A DNA stretch of 44,125 nucleotides from positions 1-44,125 of the forward strand of contig JANXVC010000012.1 in assembly GCA_025351925.1 (NCBI GenBank), in the 5' to 3' direction. Made by a program: the position numbers and the translations under genes. A model generated the notes under the pieces. It was not told where the DNA came from. It searched no databases and saw only the letters and a list, made by a program, of their open reading frames with translations. This DNA comes from Rhodospirillales bacterium. Its GTDB lineage: Bacteria; Pseudomonadota; Alphaproteobacteria; Acetobacterales; Acetobacteraceae. Shown here piece by piece: positions 25,031-33,767 of the stretch; position 1 is the stretch's first letter; each line of letters starts with the position of its first letter.

Positions 25031-27016
25031 CTACCGACCCGCCTCGGACAGGACCGGCGCGGGTTCCGCAGCCACCTGCGCCGTTTCCGACGCAGCGTGT
25101 GCAGCAGCGAGGCAGGCGTTCACCGTGTCCCGCAGCGACGTGACGTAGTGGTCGGCGCCGATCATGGCGCGAAGGCGCTCGTCGCCCAGCAGCGCCTCGT
25201 CCGCCTGCCAAAGGCCGACCAGGATGGGCGCGCCCGGCAGTCGCTGCCGCAGCCGACGCATCATGTAGCGCAGCGGGGCCGGGCTGCCGCTTGCTTCGAG
25301 GTAGGATACGCAGACCATCGCCACCCCAGCGACGTCCAGCGACATCGCGCGGGCGCGCGAGACGGCGTCATGGCTGACCACACGCCCCCGCAGGCCGTGT
25401 TTGGCCAGTAGCTGCACCAGCATCGTGCACGCGGCCTCGTCCAACGGGCCGCGGCCGGCCACGCAGAGGATGGGTGCCGACCCGGCCCATTCGGGCGCCA
25501 GGCCGCCCGCGGTATCGGCCGGCGCCGGCAGGATCGGCGGCGGTGCGATCGTCTGCGACACCGGCGTCTCTTTGGCATCGGATTTCGACTGCGCCACGTC
25601 AACGTCGTCGTGATCGGCAAGATCGGCCACCACGCCGTCGATGGCGTCCTGGATGTTGCGGAGCTGATCGTCCGTCAGCACGCCGCGCACGGAGTCGTTG
25701 GCTGCAAGCTGCAGGCCCTTCAGCACGACCTCGTCGTAGTAGGACGACAGGGCGCGCTCGCGCAGCAGCACCTCGGCCTGATCAAGCGCCTCGTCCGTGT
25801 CGCCGGCGAGGATACGTTGATAAAAGCTCTCAGCCGGGGTCAGCGCGGGCTGATCGCCCAGCAGCACATCGATGAACTCCAGCCGGTCGATGTGGCGGCC
25901 CAGGACCACAAGGCAGAGCGTGAGCGGCATGGACAGGATCAGCCCGACAGGTCCCCACAGCCAGGCCCAGAATATGGCGGCGACAACGACCGACACGGGC
26001 GACAGCCCAGTGCTGTGGCCATAGACCAGGGGCTCCACGATCTGTCCCGTCAGAAGTTCGATCACCAAAAACAGCGCAATCGTGGACAGCACCATGGTCC
26101 AGCCCGGGTCCACCACGGCCGCCATCGCAATCGGCAGGATCGCCGAGCCGATCGCACCGATATAGGGAATGAACCGCATCAGCCCCGCGATGATTCCCCA
26201 CAGCACCGGGTTCGGCACGCCGACGATCAGCAGGCCCAAACCGATCACCACGCCGAATGCAGCGTTGAGCGCGAGCTGGGTGAGGAAGTACTTGCTCAGC
26301 CGGGCGGCCGCGTCGTCCATCGCGGCGGTGGTGCGGTGCAGGTCGCTCGACCCGAACAGCCGGATCATCCGGTCACGCAGATCCTCCTGCTGCATGAGGA
26401 TAAAAACCGCCACCAGCAGCACGATGCCCGTGGTCGCCAGTGGCGAAAGGATTGGCGACAGCACGCGGGTCGCGATCTCCATCGGGGTCGCGTCGGGCTG
26501 ATGGACTTCCACCGGCACGGGCTTCGGCGTGTCGGAGGGCGGGCTGGCCGGGGCGGGATTTGCACGCGGCTCAGTTGGCGCCTCGGCTGGGCTTGGCGCC
26601 ATCTGCCGGCCGAGGCTGCCCGTCATCGCCGTGATGCGTCCGGTCGCATAGGACCGTACGGCATCGACCTTGCGCTCGATCGTCGAGGCATAGCGGGGCA
26701 CGTCGTCCGCCAGGGTTGCGACCTGCGCGCCGATCACGCCGCCCAGCAGCAGCAGCACGCCCAAAGCGACCAGAACGGCCATGACGACCGCCGGCACACG
26801 CGGCAGGCCGACCCGACGCAGCAGTGCAACCAGCGGCGCCAGCACGAAGGACAGCAGGATCGCCAGCGTGATCGGCACCAGCACCTCCCGCCCTAGATAC
26901 AGCGCCGCCACGACGACGACCGCGACCGCGAGGGTCGTGAGACCTTGAAGGCCGGGCAGCTCGGCCGCGGGAATCTGGGTTTTGGCGCGGGAAGCGGGTG
27001 GAATGATCTCTGCCAT
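25031..27016 (-). CDS. AI-2E/PerM-family membrane protein with a soluble C-terminal domain
   Basis: A 661-residue protein. Residues 1-~390 form the AI-2E transporter (PerM/TqsA) fold with about eight helices; clear pieces are LYLGREVLVPITLAILLSFV, IIAGLMRFIPYIGAIGSAIL and the following LTGQIVEPLVYGHSTGLSPV. A Pro/Ala-rich insert sits near residues 140-175. Beyond ~390 come a helical stretch and then a ~130-residue Rossmann-like region starting APILCVAGRGPLDEAACTML. That region resembles a B12-binding-like fold but lacks a DxHxxG motif. Substrate is unknown; the family exports varied small molecules and some are sodium/proton antiporters. It converges on ccrM with a one-base gap and is divergent from the flavoprotein gene. 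Confidence 0.85.
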   Translation of the reverse strand: MAEIIPPASRAKTQIPAAELPGLQGLTTLAVAVVVVAALYLGREVLVPITLAILLSFVLAPLVALLRRVGLPRVPAVVMAVLVALGVLLLLGGVIGAQVATLADDVPRYASTIERKVDAVRSYATGRITAMTGSLGRQMAPSPAEAPTEPRANPAPASPPSDTPKPVPVEVHQPDATPMEIATRVLSPILSPLATTGIVLLVAVFILMQQEDLRDRMIRLFGSSDLHRTTAAMDDAAARLSKYFLTQLALNAAFGVVIGLGLLIVGVPNPVLWGIIAGLMRFIPYIGAIGSAILPIAMAAVVDPGWTMVLSTIALFLVIELLTGQIVEPLVYGHSTGLSPVSVVVAAIFWAWLWGPVGLILSMPLTLCLVVLGRHIDRLEFIDVLLGDQPALTPAESFYQRILAGDTDEALDQAEVLLRERALSSYYDEVVLKGLQLAANDSVRGVLTDDQLRNIQDAIDGVVADLADHDDVDVAQSKSDAKETPVSQTIAPPPILPAPADTAGGLAPEWAGSAPILCVAGRGPLDEAACTMLVQLLAKHGLRGRVVSHDAVSRARAMSLDVAGVAMVCVSYLEASGSPAPLRYMMRRLRQRLPGAPILVGLWQADEALLGDERLRAMIGADHYVTSLRDTVNACLAAAHAASETAQVAAEPAPVLSEAGR

Positions 27017-27202
27017 CGTAGGAGGCCCTCACCGGACTTTATGCCCGTCTCATCGTAACGCTTAATGGCGGCATTCGCTGCGTTGCGGCATGCAGGTATT
27101 CTTGTATCGGCGCGTCGGTGCGCCCGTCGAGTGCCGTGGCATCAGGGCAGAGTCTCACACCTGCGTGTTGAGGTCCCGCCAGTACTGACCAAATGCTGCC
27201 TC

Positions 27203-28396
27203 ATGATGCCGCCAGCTGCCCTAGCAGATTTTGACGCCATCATTCTCGGCGCTGGGGCGGCGGGGATGATGTGCGCGCTGGTTGCCGGCGGCCGCGGACG
27301 GCGCGTGCTGCTGCTTGACCACGCGGATCAGGCCGGCGCCAAGATCCTGATCTCGGGCGGCGGACGCTGCAACTTCACCAACGAGCACACGACGCCCGAC
27401 CGTTTCCTGTCCGGCAACCCGCGCTTTTGCACGTCAGCGCTGCAGCGCTACACCGCACAAGACTTTATTGCCTTGGTGCGGAAACACCGCATCCCGTTCC
27501 ACGAGAAGACGCTCGGTCAGCTGTTTTGCGACGGATCGGCGCGCGCCATCGTCGCCATGCTGCTGGCCGAGTGCGCGGCGGCTGGCGTCGATCTTCGGCT
27601 GCGTCACCGCGTGACCGGGCTGTCGCGCGCCGATGGTTTCCGGGTCGAAACCGATCAGGGCGAATTCACTGCACCTGTCCTGGTGCTGGCGACCGGCGGG
27701 CTGTCAATTCCCAAGATGGGTGCAACCAGCTTTGCCCATGATGCGGCGCGGCGTTTTGGGCTGCCGTTGACCGATATCCGTCCTGGCCTGGTGCCGTTGA
27801 CGTTCGCCGGCGCTGAACTCGCGCTCATGCAGCCGTTGAGCGGCGTCGCGCTGCCGGTGGTCGCCACCGCCGGCCGCCAGGCGTTTCCGGAGGCGATGCT
27901 GTTCACCCACCGCGGCCTGTCCGGCCCGGCCGTGCTGCAGGCCTCGTCGCTTTGGGAGAGCGGCACGCCGCTGAAGATCGACATGCTGCCCGGCATCGAC
28001 GCCTACGCGGTCCTGCGCGACCGCAAGCGCTCCCGGCCGCGGGCGGAGGCCCGCACGGTGTTGGCCGAGCTGCTGCCGGCGCGTTTGGCGCAGGCGCTGG
28101 CGGCGGCGCACCTGTCCGCTGGGTCAATGGCGAACCTGCCCGACCGGACGCTGCGCGACCTGGCGACCCTGCTGAACGATTGGCGGCCAACTCCGGTGGG
28201 TTCTGAGGGCTACGCCAAGGCCGAGGTGACTCTCGGCGGCGTGGACACCCGCGCCCTGTCGTCGAAGACGATGCAGGCCAACGCTGTGCCGGGCCTTTTT
28301 GTGATCGGCGAGGCGGCGGACGTCACGGGCTGGCTGGGCGGCTATAATTTCCAGTGGGCGTGGTCGAGCGGCTGGTGCGCCGGCCAAGCGGTCTAG
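27203..28396 (+). CDS. HI0933/BaiN-type NAD(P)/FAD-dependent oxidoreductase
   Basis: A flavoprotein of the HI0933 family. Its N-terminus has the dinucleotide fold AIILGAGAAGMMCALVAG and the family motif AKILISGGGRCNFTNEH at ~49-65. Then come ATGGLSIPKMGATSFAHD, and a C-terminal VIGEAADVTGWLGGYNFQWA that closes the FAD site. At ~397 residues it is normal for the family. Reactions are mostly unknown; one relative (BaiN) acts in bile acid dehydroxylation, which need not apply here. Starts ATG 27203 or 27206 are adjacent; the track start (27065) adds ~46 unmatched residues. The stop overlaps the convergent CoA-transferase stop by four bases. Confidence 0.88.
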   Translation: MMPPAALADFDAIILGAGAAGMMCALVAGGRGRRVLLLDHADQAGAKILISGGGRCNFTNEHTTPDRFLSGNPRFCTSALQRYTAQDFIALVRKHRIPFHEKTLGQLFCDGSARAIVAMLLAECAAAGVDLRLRHRVTGLSRADGFRVETDQGEFTAPVLVLATGGLSIPKMGATSFAHDAARRFGLPLTDIRPGLVPLTFAGAELALMQPLSGVALPVVATAGRQAFPEAMLFTHRGLSGPAVLQASSLWESGTPLKIDMLPGIDAYAVLRDRKRSRPRAEARTVLAELLPARLAQALAAAHLSAGSMANLPDRTLRDLATLLNDWRPTPVGSEGYAKAEVTLGGVDTRALSSKTMQANAVPGLFVIGEAADVTGWLGGYNFQWAWSSGWCAGQAV

Positions 28397-29580
28397 ATGG
28401 CGCCGTTCTGGCGCAACGCCTCAACCTCCGCATCGGTGTAGCCAAGACCGAGCAGCACCTCCGCCGTATGCTCCCCGGCGTTGGGCGTCGGGCTGCGGAC
28501 CGCTTTGGAAACGCTCGATAAGTTAAGCGGCGAGGCGACGAGGCTGGACCGGCCCAGACGCGGGTGCTCGACCGGGGTCGCTATGCCGAGATGCTGCACC
28601 TGCGGATCGGCGAACACCTGGTCGATCGAGTAGATCGGCCCGGCCGGAATGCCGTTGCGCTCAAACAGCTCGATCCAGTATGCGGCGGGCCGGGTGCGTG
28701 TGACTTCGGCGATCGCCGCGTTGACGGCGGCGCGGTCGGCGCTGCGGCCGGCCTGGGTCCGCCAGGCCTCGCGCCCGATCCACTCCGCGTGACCGATCGT
28801 CTTGCAGAACCGCGTCCACAGGCGGGCGGAGCTGGCGGCGATGTTGATGTGCCCGTCCGTCGTCGGAAACACGCCGGTGGGGATCCCCGTAGGATGGTCG
28901 TTGCCAGCCTGGCCCGCGACCTCGCCGCGCATCAGCCAGCGGGCGGCCTGGAAGTCGAGCATGAAGGTCTGCGCCTCCAGCAGCGACGTGGTGACCCAGC
29001 GGCCCAGGCCGGTCCGCTCCCGCTCGAACAGCGCGACCATGACGCCGAGCGCTAGCAGGTTGCCGGCGGTGAGGTCGGCGACCGGGATGCCGGCCCGCAC
29101 CGGACCCTGGCCCGGCAGACCGGTGATGCTCATCAGGCCGCTCATGCCTTGGGCGATCTGGTCCACGCCGGCGCGTGCGCCATACGGCCCGTCCTGCCCG
29201 AAGCCGCTGATGCTGGCATAGACCAGACGCGGGTTAACGGCGTGGACGTCGTCCCAGGCGATGCCGAGCCGGTGCTTCACCGCGGCGCGCATATTCTCAA
29301 CGATCACGTCCGCGGTCGCCACCAGGCGCATGAACGCAGCCAGGCCGTCCGATGATTTCAGGTTCAACTGCATCATGCGCTTGTTGCGATGCAAATTCTG
29401 GAAGTCCGGCCCGTCGCGGTCGCCGGCGATGTCGTCGATGCCCACGCTGTCGGGCGGCTCGATCCGGATCACGTCGGCGCCCCAGTCCGCCAGATGCCGC
29501 ACGCAGGTCGGCCCGGCGCGCGCCAGGGTCAGGTCGAGAACGACAAGTCGGGCGAGCGGCAGCGGTACGGGATCGGCCAT
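28393..29580 (-). CDS. Class III (CaiB/BaiF) CoA transferase
   Basis: Enzymes of this family move CoA between organic acids. The family fold is clear from the N-terminal VLDLTLARAGPTCVRHLADW with GADVIRIE, from NLKSSDG, and from the active-site Asp in ARAGVDQIAQGMSGLMSITG (near residue 138), then PVADLTAGNLLALGVMVALF. At 395 residues the size is normal. No neighbouring acyl-CoA gene reveals the substrate, so the acid is unknown. It converges with the flavoprotein gene. The next gene upstream is on the opposite side of a 49-base gap. Confidence 0.93.
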   Translation of the reverse strand: MADPVPLPLARLVVLDLTLARAGPTCVRHLADWGADVIRIEPPDSVGIDDIAGDRDGPDFQNLHRNKRMMQLNLKSSDGLAAFMRLVATADVIVENMRAAVKHRLGIAWDDVHAVNPRLVYASISGFGQDGPYGARAGVDQIAQGMSGLMSITGLPGQGPVRAGIPVADLTAGNLLALGVMVALFERERTGLGRWVTTSLLEAQTFMLDFQAARWLMRGEVAGQAGNDHPTGIPTGVFPTTDGHINIAASSARLWTRFCKTIGHAEWIGREAWRTQAGRSADRAAVNAAIAEVTRTRPAAYWIELFERNGIPAGPIYSIDQVFADPQVQHLGIATPVEHPRLGRSSLVASPLNLSSVSKAVRSPTPNAGEHTAEVLLGLGYTDAEVEALRQNGAI

Positions 29581-29629
29581 CCGGCAAGCCTCCCACGCAC
29601 TGGGAAGCCGTGCAATGTGGAGAACGCCG

Positions 29630-30376
29630 CTAGGGGCGCGGGAGCATCGCGCGGATGGCTGCGGCCGGCACCGCCGACCCGCCGGCGTCGTTCACATTGC
29701 CGGCAACCTGTACGCCCGCCACGCGCCAGGTTCCGTCGAGCGCTTGCACCAGCACCGGACCGCCGCTGGTGCCGCGCGTTCCGGCACAGTCGTGCACCAA
29801 CATGGCGCGGCCAGTTGGCCCAGCCCGGTAGCCCAACGCCGCACAGGACATGTCCGCCAGGATGCGCTCGGCCCGGTCCTGGCCATAGCCGCCGAGCATC
29901 AGTCGAGCTCCACGCGGGACAGGCGCGTCCGCGAGGACCAGTGTTTCGTCCAAGGCAGCCGCCGGGGCCGGCAGGGTCACGATCGCGAGGTCCGCGGCCT
30001 GCCCCGCCGCAGCTGTGGGGTGATACCCATCGCCAATCTCAAATGACGCCGCTAGGACGTGCTGGTTGAAGTTCCCATTGGCGTAGCCCAGCAGGACATG
30101 TACCGAGCCCGGCGGTGCGAAGTGACCGAGCCCACGGCCATACAGGCAGTGCGCCGCCGTCACCACCGTCTGCGGTCCGATCAGGAAACCGGTGCAGCGG
30201 GACACGCCTGGCACCTGGAGCCGGACCACCGCCGCCCACGGCATAGTCCCGACATCGACCGCGGTCCGCGCCTCATGCGGCCCAAGTCCCGGCAAGGCCG
30301 CAGCCCCGGTCGCGAGCAAAGTGCCCAATGCGGCGGCGACCTGAAACAAGGCGCCGCCGTGCCGGGCAGGCCTCAT
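29630..30376 (-). CDS. Exported trypsin-like serine protease
   Basis: An S1-family protease of 248 residues with a signal peptide of about 27 residues ending near GAAALPG. The catalytic triad is complete: His76 in VVTAAHCLYG, Asp129 in AADLAIVTL, and Ser204 in RGTSGGPVLV. The Cys in SRCTGFLIG and in AAHC is in the usual position for a disulfide. It has no PDZ domain, so it is not DegP-like. It is probably a secreted or periplasmic protease of unknown substrate. Its gene follows the cold-shock gene by four bases and may be read with it. Confidence 0.9.
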   Translation of the reverse strand: MRPARHGGALFQVAAALGTLLATGAAALPGLGPHEARTAVDVGTMPWAAVVRLQVPGVSRCTGFLIGPQTVVTAAHCLYGRGLGHFAPPGSVHVLLGYANGNFNQHVLAASFEIGDGYHPTAAAGQAADLAIVTLPAPAAALDETLVLADAPVPRGARLMLGGYGQDRAERILADMSCAALGYRAGPTGRAMLVHDCAGTRGTSGGPVLVQALDGTWRVAGVQVAGNVNDAGGSAVPAAAIRAMLPRP

Positions 30377-30380
30377 GCCA

Positions 30381-31076
30381 TTAGGCAGCCTCGACCGAAA
30401 CCGCCTCCGGCCCGCGGCGGCCGTCAGCCACGTGCATCTTCACGGTTTGATTGGGCTCGAGGCCGCTCAAGCCGCCCCGGTTCAGCGCCGAGATGTGCAC
30501 GAACACGTCCTTGCCGCCGCCGTCCGGCATGACGAAGCCAAAGCCCTTTTCGGCGTTGAACCACTTCACGACGCCGCGCAGTTCGACCGCCATGCTGGCA
30601 TCGACCGGAGTGCGCGCCGCCGGACGCGGGCGCTCTGCGGCATAGGACGGCACCGACGATTGCGGCACGGCCGCACCCTCATCCACCCGCAGCACCTCGG
30701 CGATCTGCGGCCCTTTCTGGCCCGGCGACACCAGCACGCGCAGGGCGGCGCCAGGCTGCACGGTGGTGTGCCCGGCGCGGGACAGCACGCTCACGTGCAG
30801 GAACGCATCGCCGCCGCCGCCTTCAAGCTCAACGAAACCGAAACCCTTCTCGGCATTGAACCACTTCACGACCGCACCCGTCTCCGGCCCGGTCGGCGCC
30901 GCGCCGCGCGGGGCGCCGAAACCGGACGGCGCGCGATCACCGCCGCGCGGAACAAAGGCATCGCGCGGAACATAGGGCTCGTCGCGTCCCCGTGATGGTG
31001 GAAAATCATCGCTTCGTTCGCGCCCACGGCTTCCGCGGCGGGGGCTGTCGAAGGAACGGCGGTCTGGTGTGCGCAT
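30381..31076 (-). CDS. Tandem cold-shock domain protein
   Basis: A 231-residue RNA-binding protein with two cold-shock domains. CSD1 spans ~67-132 (GAVVKWFNAEKGFGFVELEG with FLHVS) and CSD2 spans ~167-230 (RGVVKWFNAEKGFGFVMPDG with VFVHIS). Both hold the RNP-1 core KGFGFV and RNP-2. The first ~60 residues are Arg/Gly/Pro-rich and probably disordered. The track begins at 31142; ATG 31076 (MRTPD) removes an unrelated leader. It acts in the cytoplasm as an RNA chaperone or antiterminator. A strong hairpin lies upstream at 31205-31242. Confidence 0.9.
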   Translation of the reverse strand: MRTPDRRSFDSPRRGSRGRERSDDFPPSRGRDEPYVPRDAFVPRGGDRAPSGFGAPRGAAPTGPETGAVVKWFNAEKGFGFVELEGGGGDAFLHVSVLSRAGHTTVQPGAALRVLVSPGQKGPQIAEVLRVDEGAAVPQSSVPSYAAERPRPAARTPVDASMAVELRGVVKWFNAEKGFGFVMPDGGGKDVFVHISALNRGGLSGLEPNQTVKMHVADGRRGPEAVSVEAA

Positions 31077-31204
31077 ATCAGGTCTCAAACGGTATGAACG
31101 GAACGGAACATGGGACGCCGACAGTGCGGGCCAACCCATCACTCTAAACTATCGAATTCTATACTAGCGGCTTTTGTCGCGGGGAGCCAGCAATCCCTCG
31201 CTAG

Positions 31205-31242
31205 TGGGGAAATCAGACGGAAGCCTCCGTCTGATCTCCCCA
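31205..31242. repeat. Strong palindromic hairpin upstream of the cold-shock gene
   Basis: The run TGGGGAAATCAGACGGA, the loop AGCC, then TCCGTCTGATCTCCCCA pair as a 17-base stem with one mismatch. It lies between the transglycosylase stop (31306) and the cold-shock start (31076), both on the minus strand. No U-run follows on that strand. It could be a Rho-assisted terminator of the transglycosylase gene, a leader structure of the cold-shock mRNA, or a dispersed palindromic repeat. Confidence 0.7.
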
Positions 31243-31305
31243 TTTGCCTTTGTTTGATGAACCAATCCACCTGACGCTTGAGAGTCGAGCGTTGGGATCG
31301 GACCA

Positions 31306-32100
31306 CTAGCTTCGCACAATGCCGCAGCGCGCCCGCGCATTCGCCGCCATGTAGGGCCCGAGTACAGCGGCAACCTGGCACGCGCTCATCCGCCGCGGTC
31401 CGTGCAGGGAAGGCTGCCGGTTGACGTTGATCCGCAGCACCCTTCCCCCGGCCAGCGCAATCCGCAGGCTGCCCTGCCGGATCGCCCGCAGATACAGCGG
31501 CATGCCCAGGCTCACCGGCGGCACACGGCCCTCAGCGATCGCCATCACGCGCTCCCGATAGTCGGCCGCGAGGCTGGGTGTGCGCGAGTGGTAATAGCCG
31601 ACGGCGGTCGGCCAGTCGCCGCCGGCATCGGCGCGCAGGCGATACAGGAAGCGTGCGGCGTAGTCGGCGTTGGCGGCGGGGTCGAAAGCATCGTCCAGGT
31701 CACGGAATGCTGCAGGATGCGACTGCAGATTCACCTGCATGCAGCCGACATCGACCTGCTGCACCCCGCGCTCCAGGGCCAGCCGGGTCCAGGTGACGGC
31801 GGCGGGCTTGCTGTCGAAATACATCGCGGCCCCATCGGCGTTGACCGCCCACGGCCAGGGCTGGATGCCCGGCAGCGGCGGCACCGGCCGGCCGCTTTCC
31901 GCCTTGGCGATCGCCGATAGCAGGCCCGGCGCAGTACCATGCCGGGCCTCGGCCACGCCGAGCGCCGCATTGCACTGCGCGCTCTGCGCCTCTGCCCAGC
32001 TCTGCGCAACAACTGCATCGTCCCGGCCCGCCGCACCTGCCGGCGTGCCCAGCGAGACCAGGAACGACACAATCACAATCCGGTGCAGCCAAGGAGCCAT
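31306..32100 (-). CDS. Exported lytic transglycosylase-like (SLT domain) protein
   Basis: A 264-residue protein starting at ATG 32100 with a signal peptide (APWLHRIVIVSFLVSLG, cut near AGAA). The SLT fold is recognisable from PGLLSAIAKAESG, with the catalytic Glu at ~68, the segment QQVDVGCMQVNLQSH with the family motif GCMQVN, and AVGYYHSRTP with ERV after it. It should cleave peptidoglycan glycan strands in the periplasm. A secretion- or flagellum-linked role is possible for this shape, but no such genes are nearby. The track start 32181 adds an unrelated leader. Confidence 0.87.
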   Translation of the reverse strand: MAPWLHRIVIVSFLVSLGTPAGAAGRDDAVVAQSWAEAQSAQCNAALGVAEARHGTAPGLLSAIAKAESGRPVPPLPGIQPWPWAVNADGAAMYFDSKPAAVTWTRLALERGVQQVDVGCMQVNLQSHPAAFRDLDDAFDPAANADYAARFLYRLRADAGGDWPTAVGYYHSRTPSLAADYRERVMAIAEGRVPPVSLGMPLYLRAIRQGSLRIALAGGRVLRINVNRQPSLHGPRRMSACQVAAVLGPYMAANARARCGIVRS

Positions 32101-32131
32101 GGCCGGGATTATGGCATGACTCGCCACAATG

Positions 32132-32578
32132 CTAATAGGTTGCCCAGAGGCCAGGCCCGGCGACCTCCAGCGAGTGTCCATCGGGGTCGCGAAAATACAG
32201 GCTGCGGCCGCCGAAGCTTTGCGTCACCCGGCTTTCGATCGCAATGCCCAGCGCGCCGAGGTGCCGCTCCCAAGCGCCGAGCTCGGCCAACGGGACGGCG
32301 AAGCAGAGATGCAGCGTGCCGTGCCCGTCATGCGGCGGGATGACGCCGCCTGGCATCACGCTGGGCTCCACCGAGCCGCCGCGCCGAAACAGCAGCAATA
32401 TGCTGCCGCCGGGCACGGCGAGGCCGACCATACGGTCCTCCTGCAGCAGCGTCTCAAAGCCGAACACCTTTTCGTAGAAGGCGCAGGACCGATCGAGGTC
32501 GGTCACGTATAGCGACGACTCGAGCTGTCCGGTGACGCGAGGCGTAGCCCAGACCACGGCCGCGCTGTCAACCGGCAT
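32132..32578 (-). CDS. VOC family (glyoxalase/bleomycin-resistance fold) protein
   Basis: A 148-residue single-domain VOC protein. It has the usual half-motifs: LYVTDLDRSCAFYEKVFGFE near the N-terminus, LHLCFAVPLAELGAWERHL in the middle, and FRDPDGHSLEVAGPG at the C-terminus, where His/Glu ligate the metal. Substrate is not predictable. It ends 31 bases before the transglycosylase start and its ATG is three bases after the SDR stop, so the three leftward genes are probably co-transcribed. Confidence 0.85.
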   Translation of the reverse strand: MPVDSAAVVWATPRVTGQLESSLYVTDLDRSCAFYEKVFGFETLLQEDRMVGLAVPGGSILLLFRRGGSVEPSVMPGGVIPPHDGHGTLHLCFAVPLAELGAWERHLGALGIAIESRVTQSFGGRSLYFRDPDGHSLEVAGPGLWATY

Positions 32579-32581
32579 TCG

Positions 32582-33640
32582 TTACAGTCGGCGCAGCAGG
32601 CGGGAAGCGCCCGTGCCGCCTGCCGCTCGCGCCGTCGAACCGGCCAGCAGCGCCAGCCCGATCAGCCCCATCCCGAGCGCGAAGCCGACAGCGCCGCGGT
32701 TCTTGTTCGCCCACATCTGCGCGCTGGTGCTCAGGCTCTCGCTGTCGAACGGCCCATGGGTCGAGGAGGGACGCTGGCCCGGGCCGTTCAGGTTCGGATC
32801 ACGTATCGCGACCGCGCCGCCCTGATCCGACTGCTGCGCCGTCACACCGAACTTGCCGGCGAAATAGTCCAGCACGCCGGGCGTCAGCTTGTTCGCCACC
32901 GCGAAGCCGAGCGTCGCACCTGCCACCTTCACCTCCCGCCGCCGAGTCGTGGCAGCAAGATAGATGGCATCGGCCACGATCTCCGGCTGATACACCGGCG
33001 GCGGCGGGCGCACCGGCTTCGGCATGTGCGACAGGGCGTGGTTGTAGAACGGCGTGTTCACCGCCGGCGGGTGCACCATCGTCATATGCACCGCGCTGTT
33101 GTCATTCGCGAGTTCGGCCCGGACCGCCTCGGTGAAACCGCGCAGCGCGTACTTGCTGCCGGAATACGGCGACTGCAGCGGCACGCCGCGGTAGCTGATC
33201 GCCGAGAGGATCTGCACGACAGTGCCCTGGTTGCGCGGCAGCATGCGGCGCAGCGCGACGCGGGTGCCATTGACGGTGCCGAAGTAGTTGGTCTCGGTCA
33301 GCCGGCGGAATTCGTCCTCGGCGATGTCCATGAACTTGCCATAGACGCCGACCCCGGCATTGTTCACCCAGACGTCGATCGGGCCGAGCTCGCCCTCGAT
33401 ATGCACCGCTGCCGCCTCGAGCGCCGCGCTGTCGGCGACGTCGGCCACCGCGATCGACGCGGTGCCGCCAGCGGCGGCGACATCCTTGCGGGTGGCGTCG
33501 AGGTTGTCGGCGCTGCGGGCAATCAGGCCGACGCGCCAGCCACGCCGGGCGAACAGCGCGGCAGCGCTGCGGCCGATGCCGGACGACGCGCCGGTGATGA
33601 CGACGACGCCGGGTGAAGGGGGTACTGTGGTGACGGACAT
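32582..33640 (-). CDS. SDR family oxidoreductase with C-terminal membrane anchor
   Basis: A 352-residue short-chain dehydrogenase. The NAD(P) site is VVITGASSGIGRSAAALFAR, then VNNAGVG and the catalytic Ser/Tyr/Lys as ILSAISYRGVPLQSPYSGSK. The last ~100 residues extend beyond the classical SDR and contain one likely helix (GFALGMGLIGLALLAGSTAR), so it may be membrane-attached. It heads the leftward group with the VOC and transglycosylase genes and is divergent from a second SDR gene. Substrate is unknown. Confidence 0.9.
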   Translation of the reverse strand: MSVTTVPPSPGVVVITGASSGIGRSAAALFARRGWRVGLIARSADNLDATRKDVAAAGGTASIAVADVADSAALEAAAVHIEGELGPIDVWVNNAGVGVYGKFMDIAEDEFRRLTETNYFGTVNGTRVALRRMLPRNQGTVVQILSAISYRGVPLQSPYSGSKYALRGFTEAVRAELANDNSAVHMTMVHPPAVNTPFYNHALSHMPKPVRPPPPVYQPEIVADAIYLAATTRRREVKVAGATLGFAVANKLTPGVLDYFAGKFGVTAQQSDQGGAVAIRDPNLNGPGQRPSSTHGPFDSESLSTSAQMWANKNRGAVGFALGMGLIGLALLAGSTARAAGGTGASRLLRRL

Positions 33641-33767
33641 GCGAGCCTCGGAGGTGGACGGGTCTTAACCCAACGCAGCCAGCACTCCAGGTTTCCTGGC
33701 CTGCACTCGCCGTGGCAACACCGCACGGCAGCCCCTATATCGGCCGCATAAGATCGGGAGAATTGGC

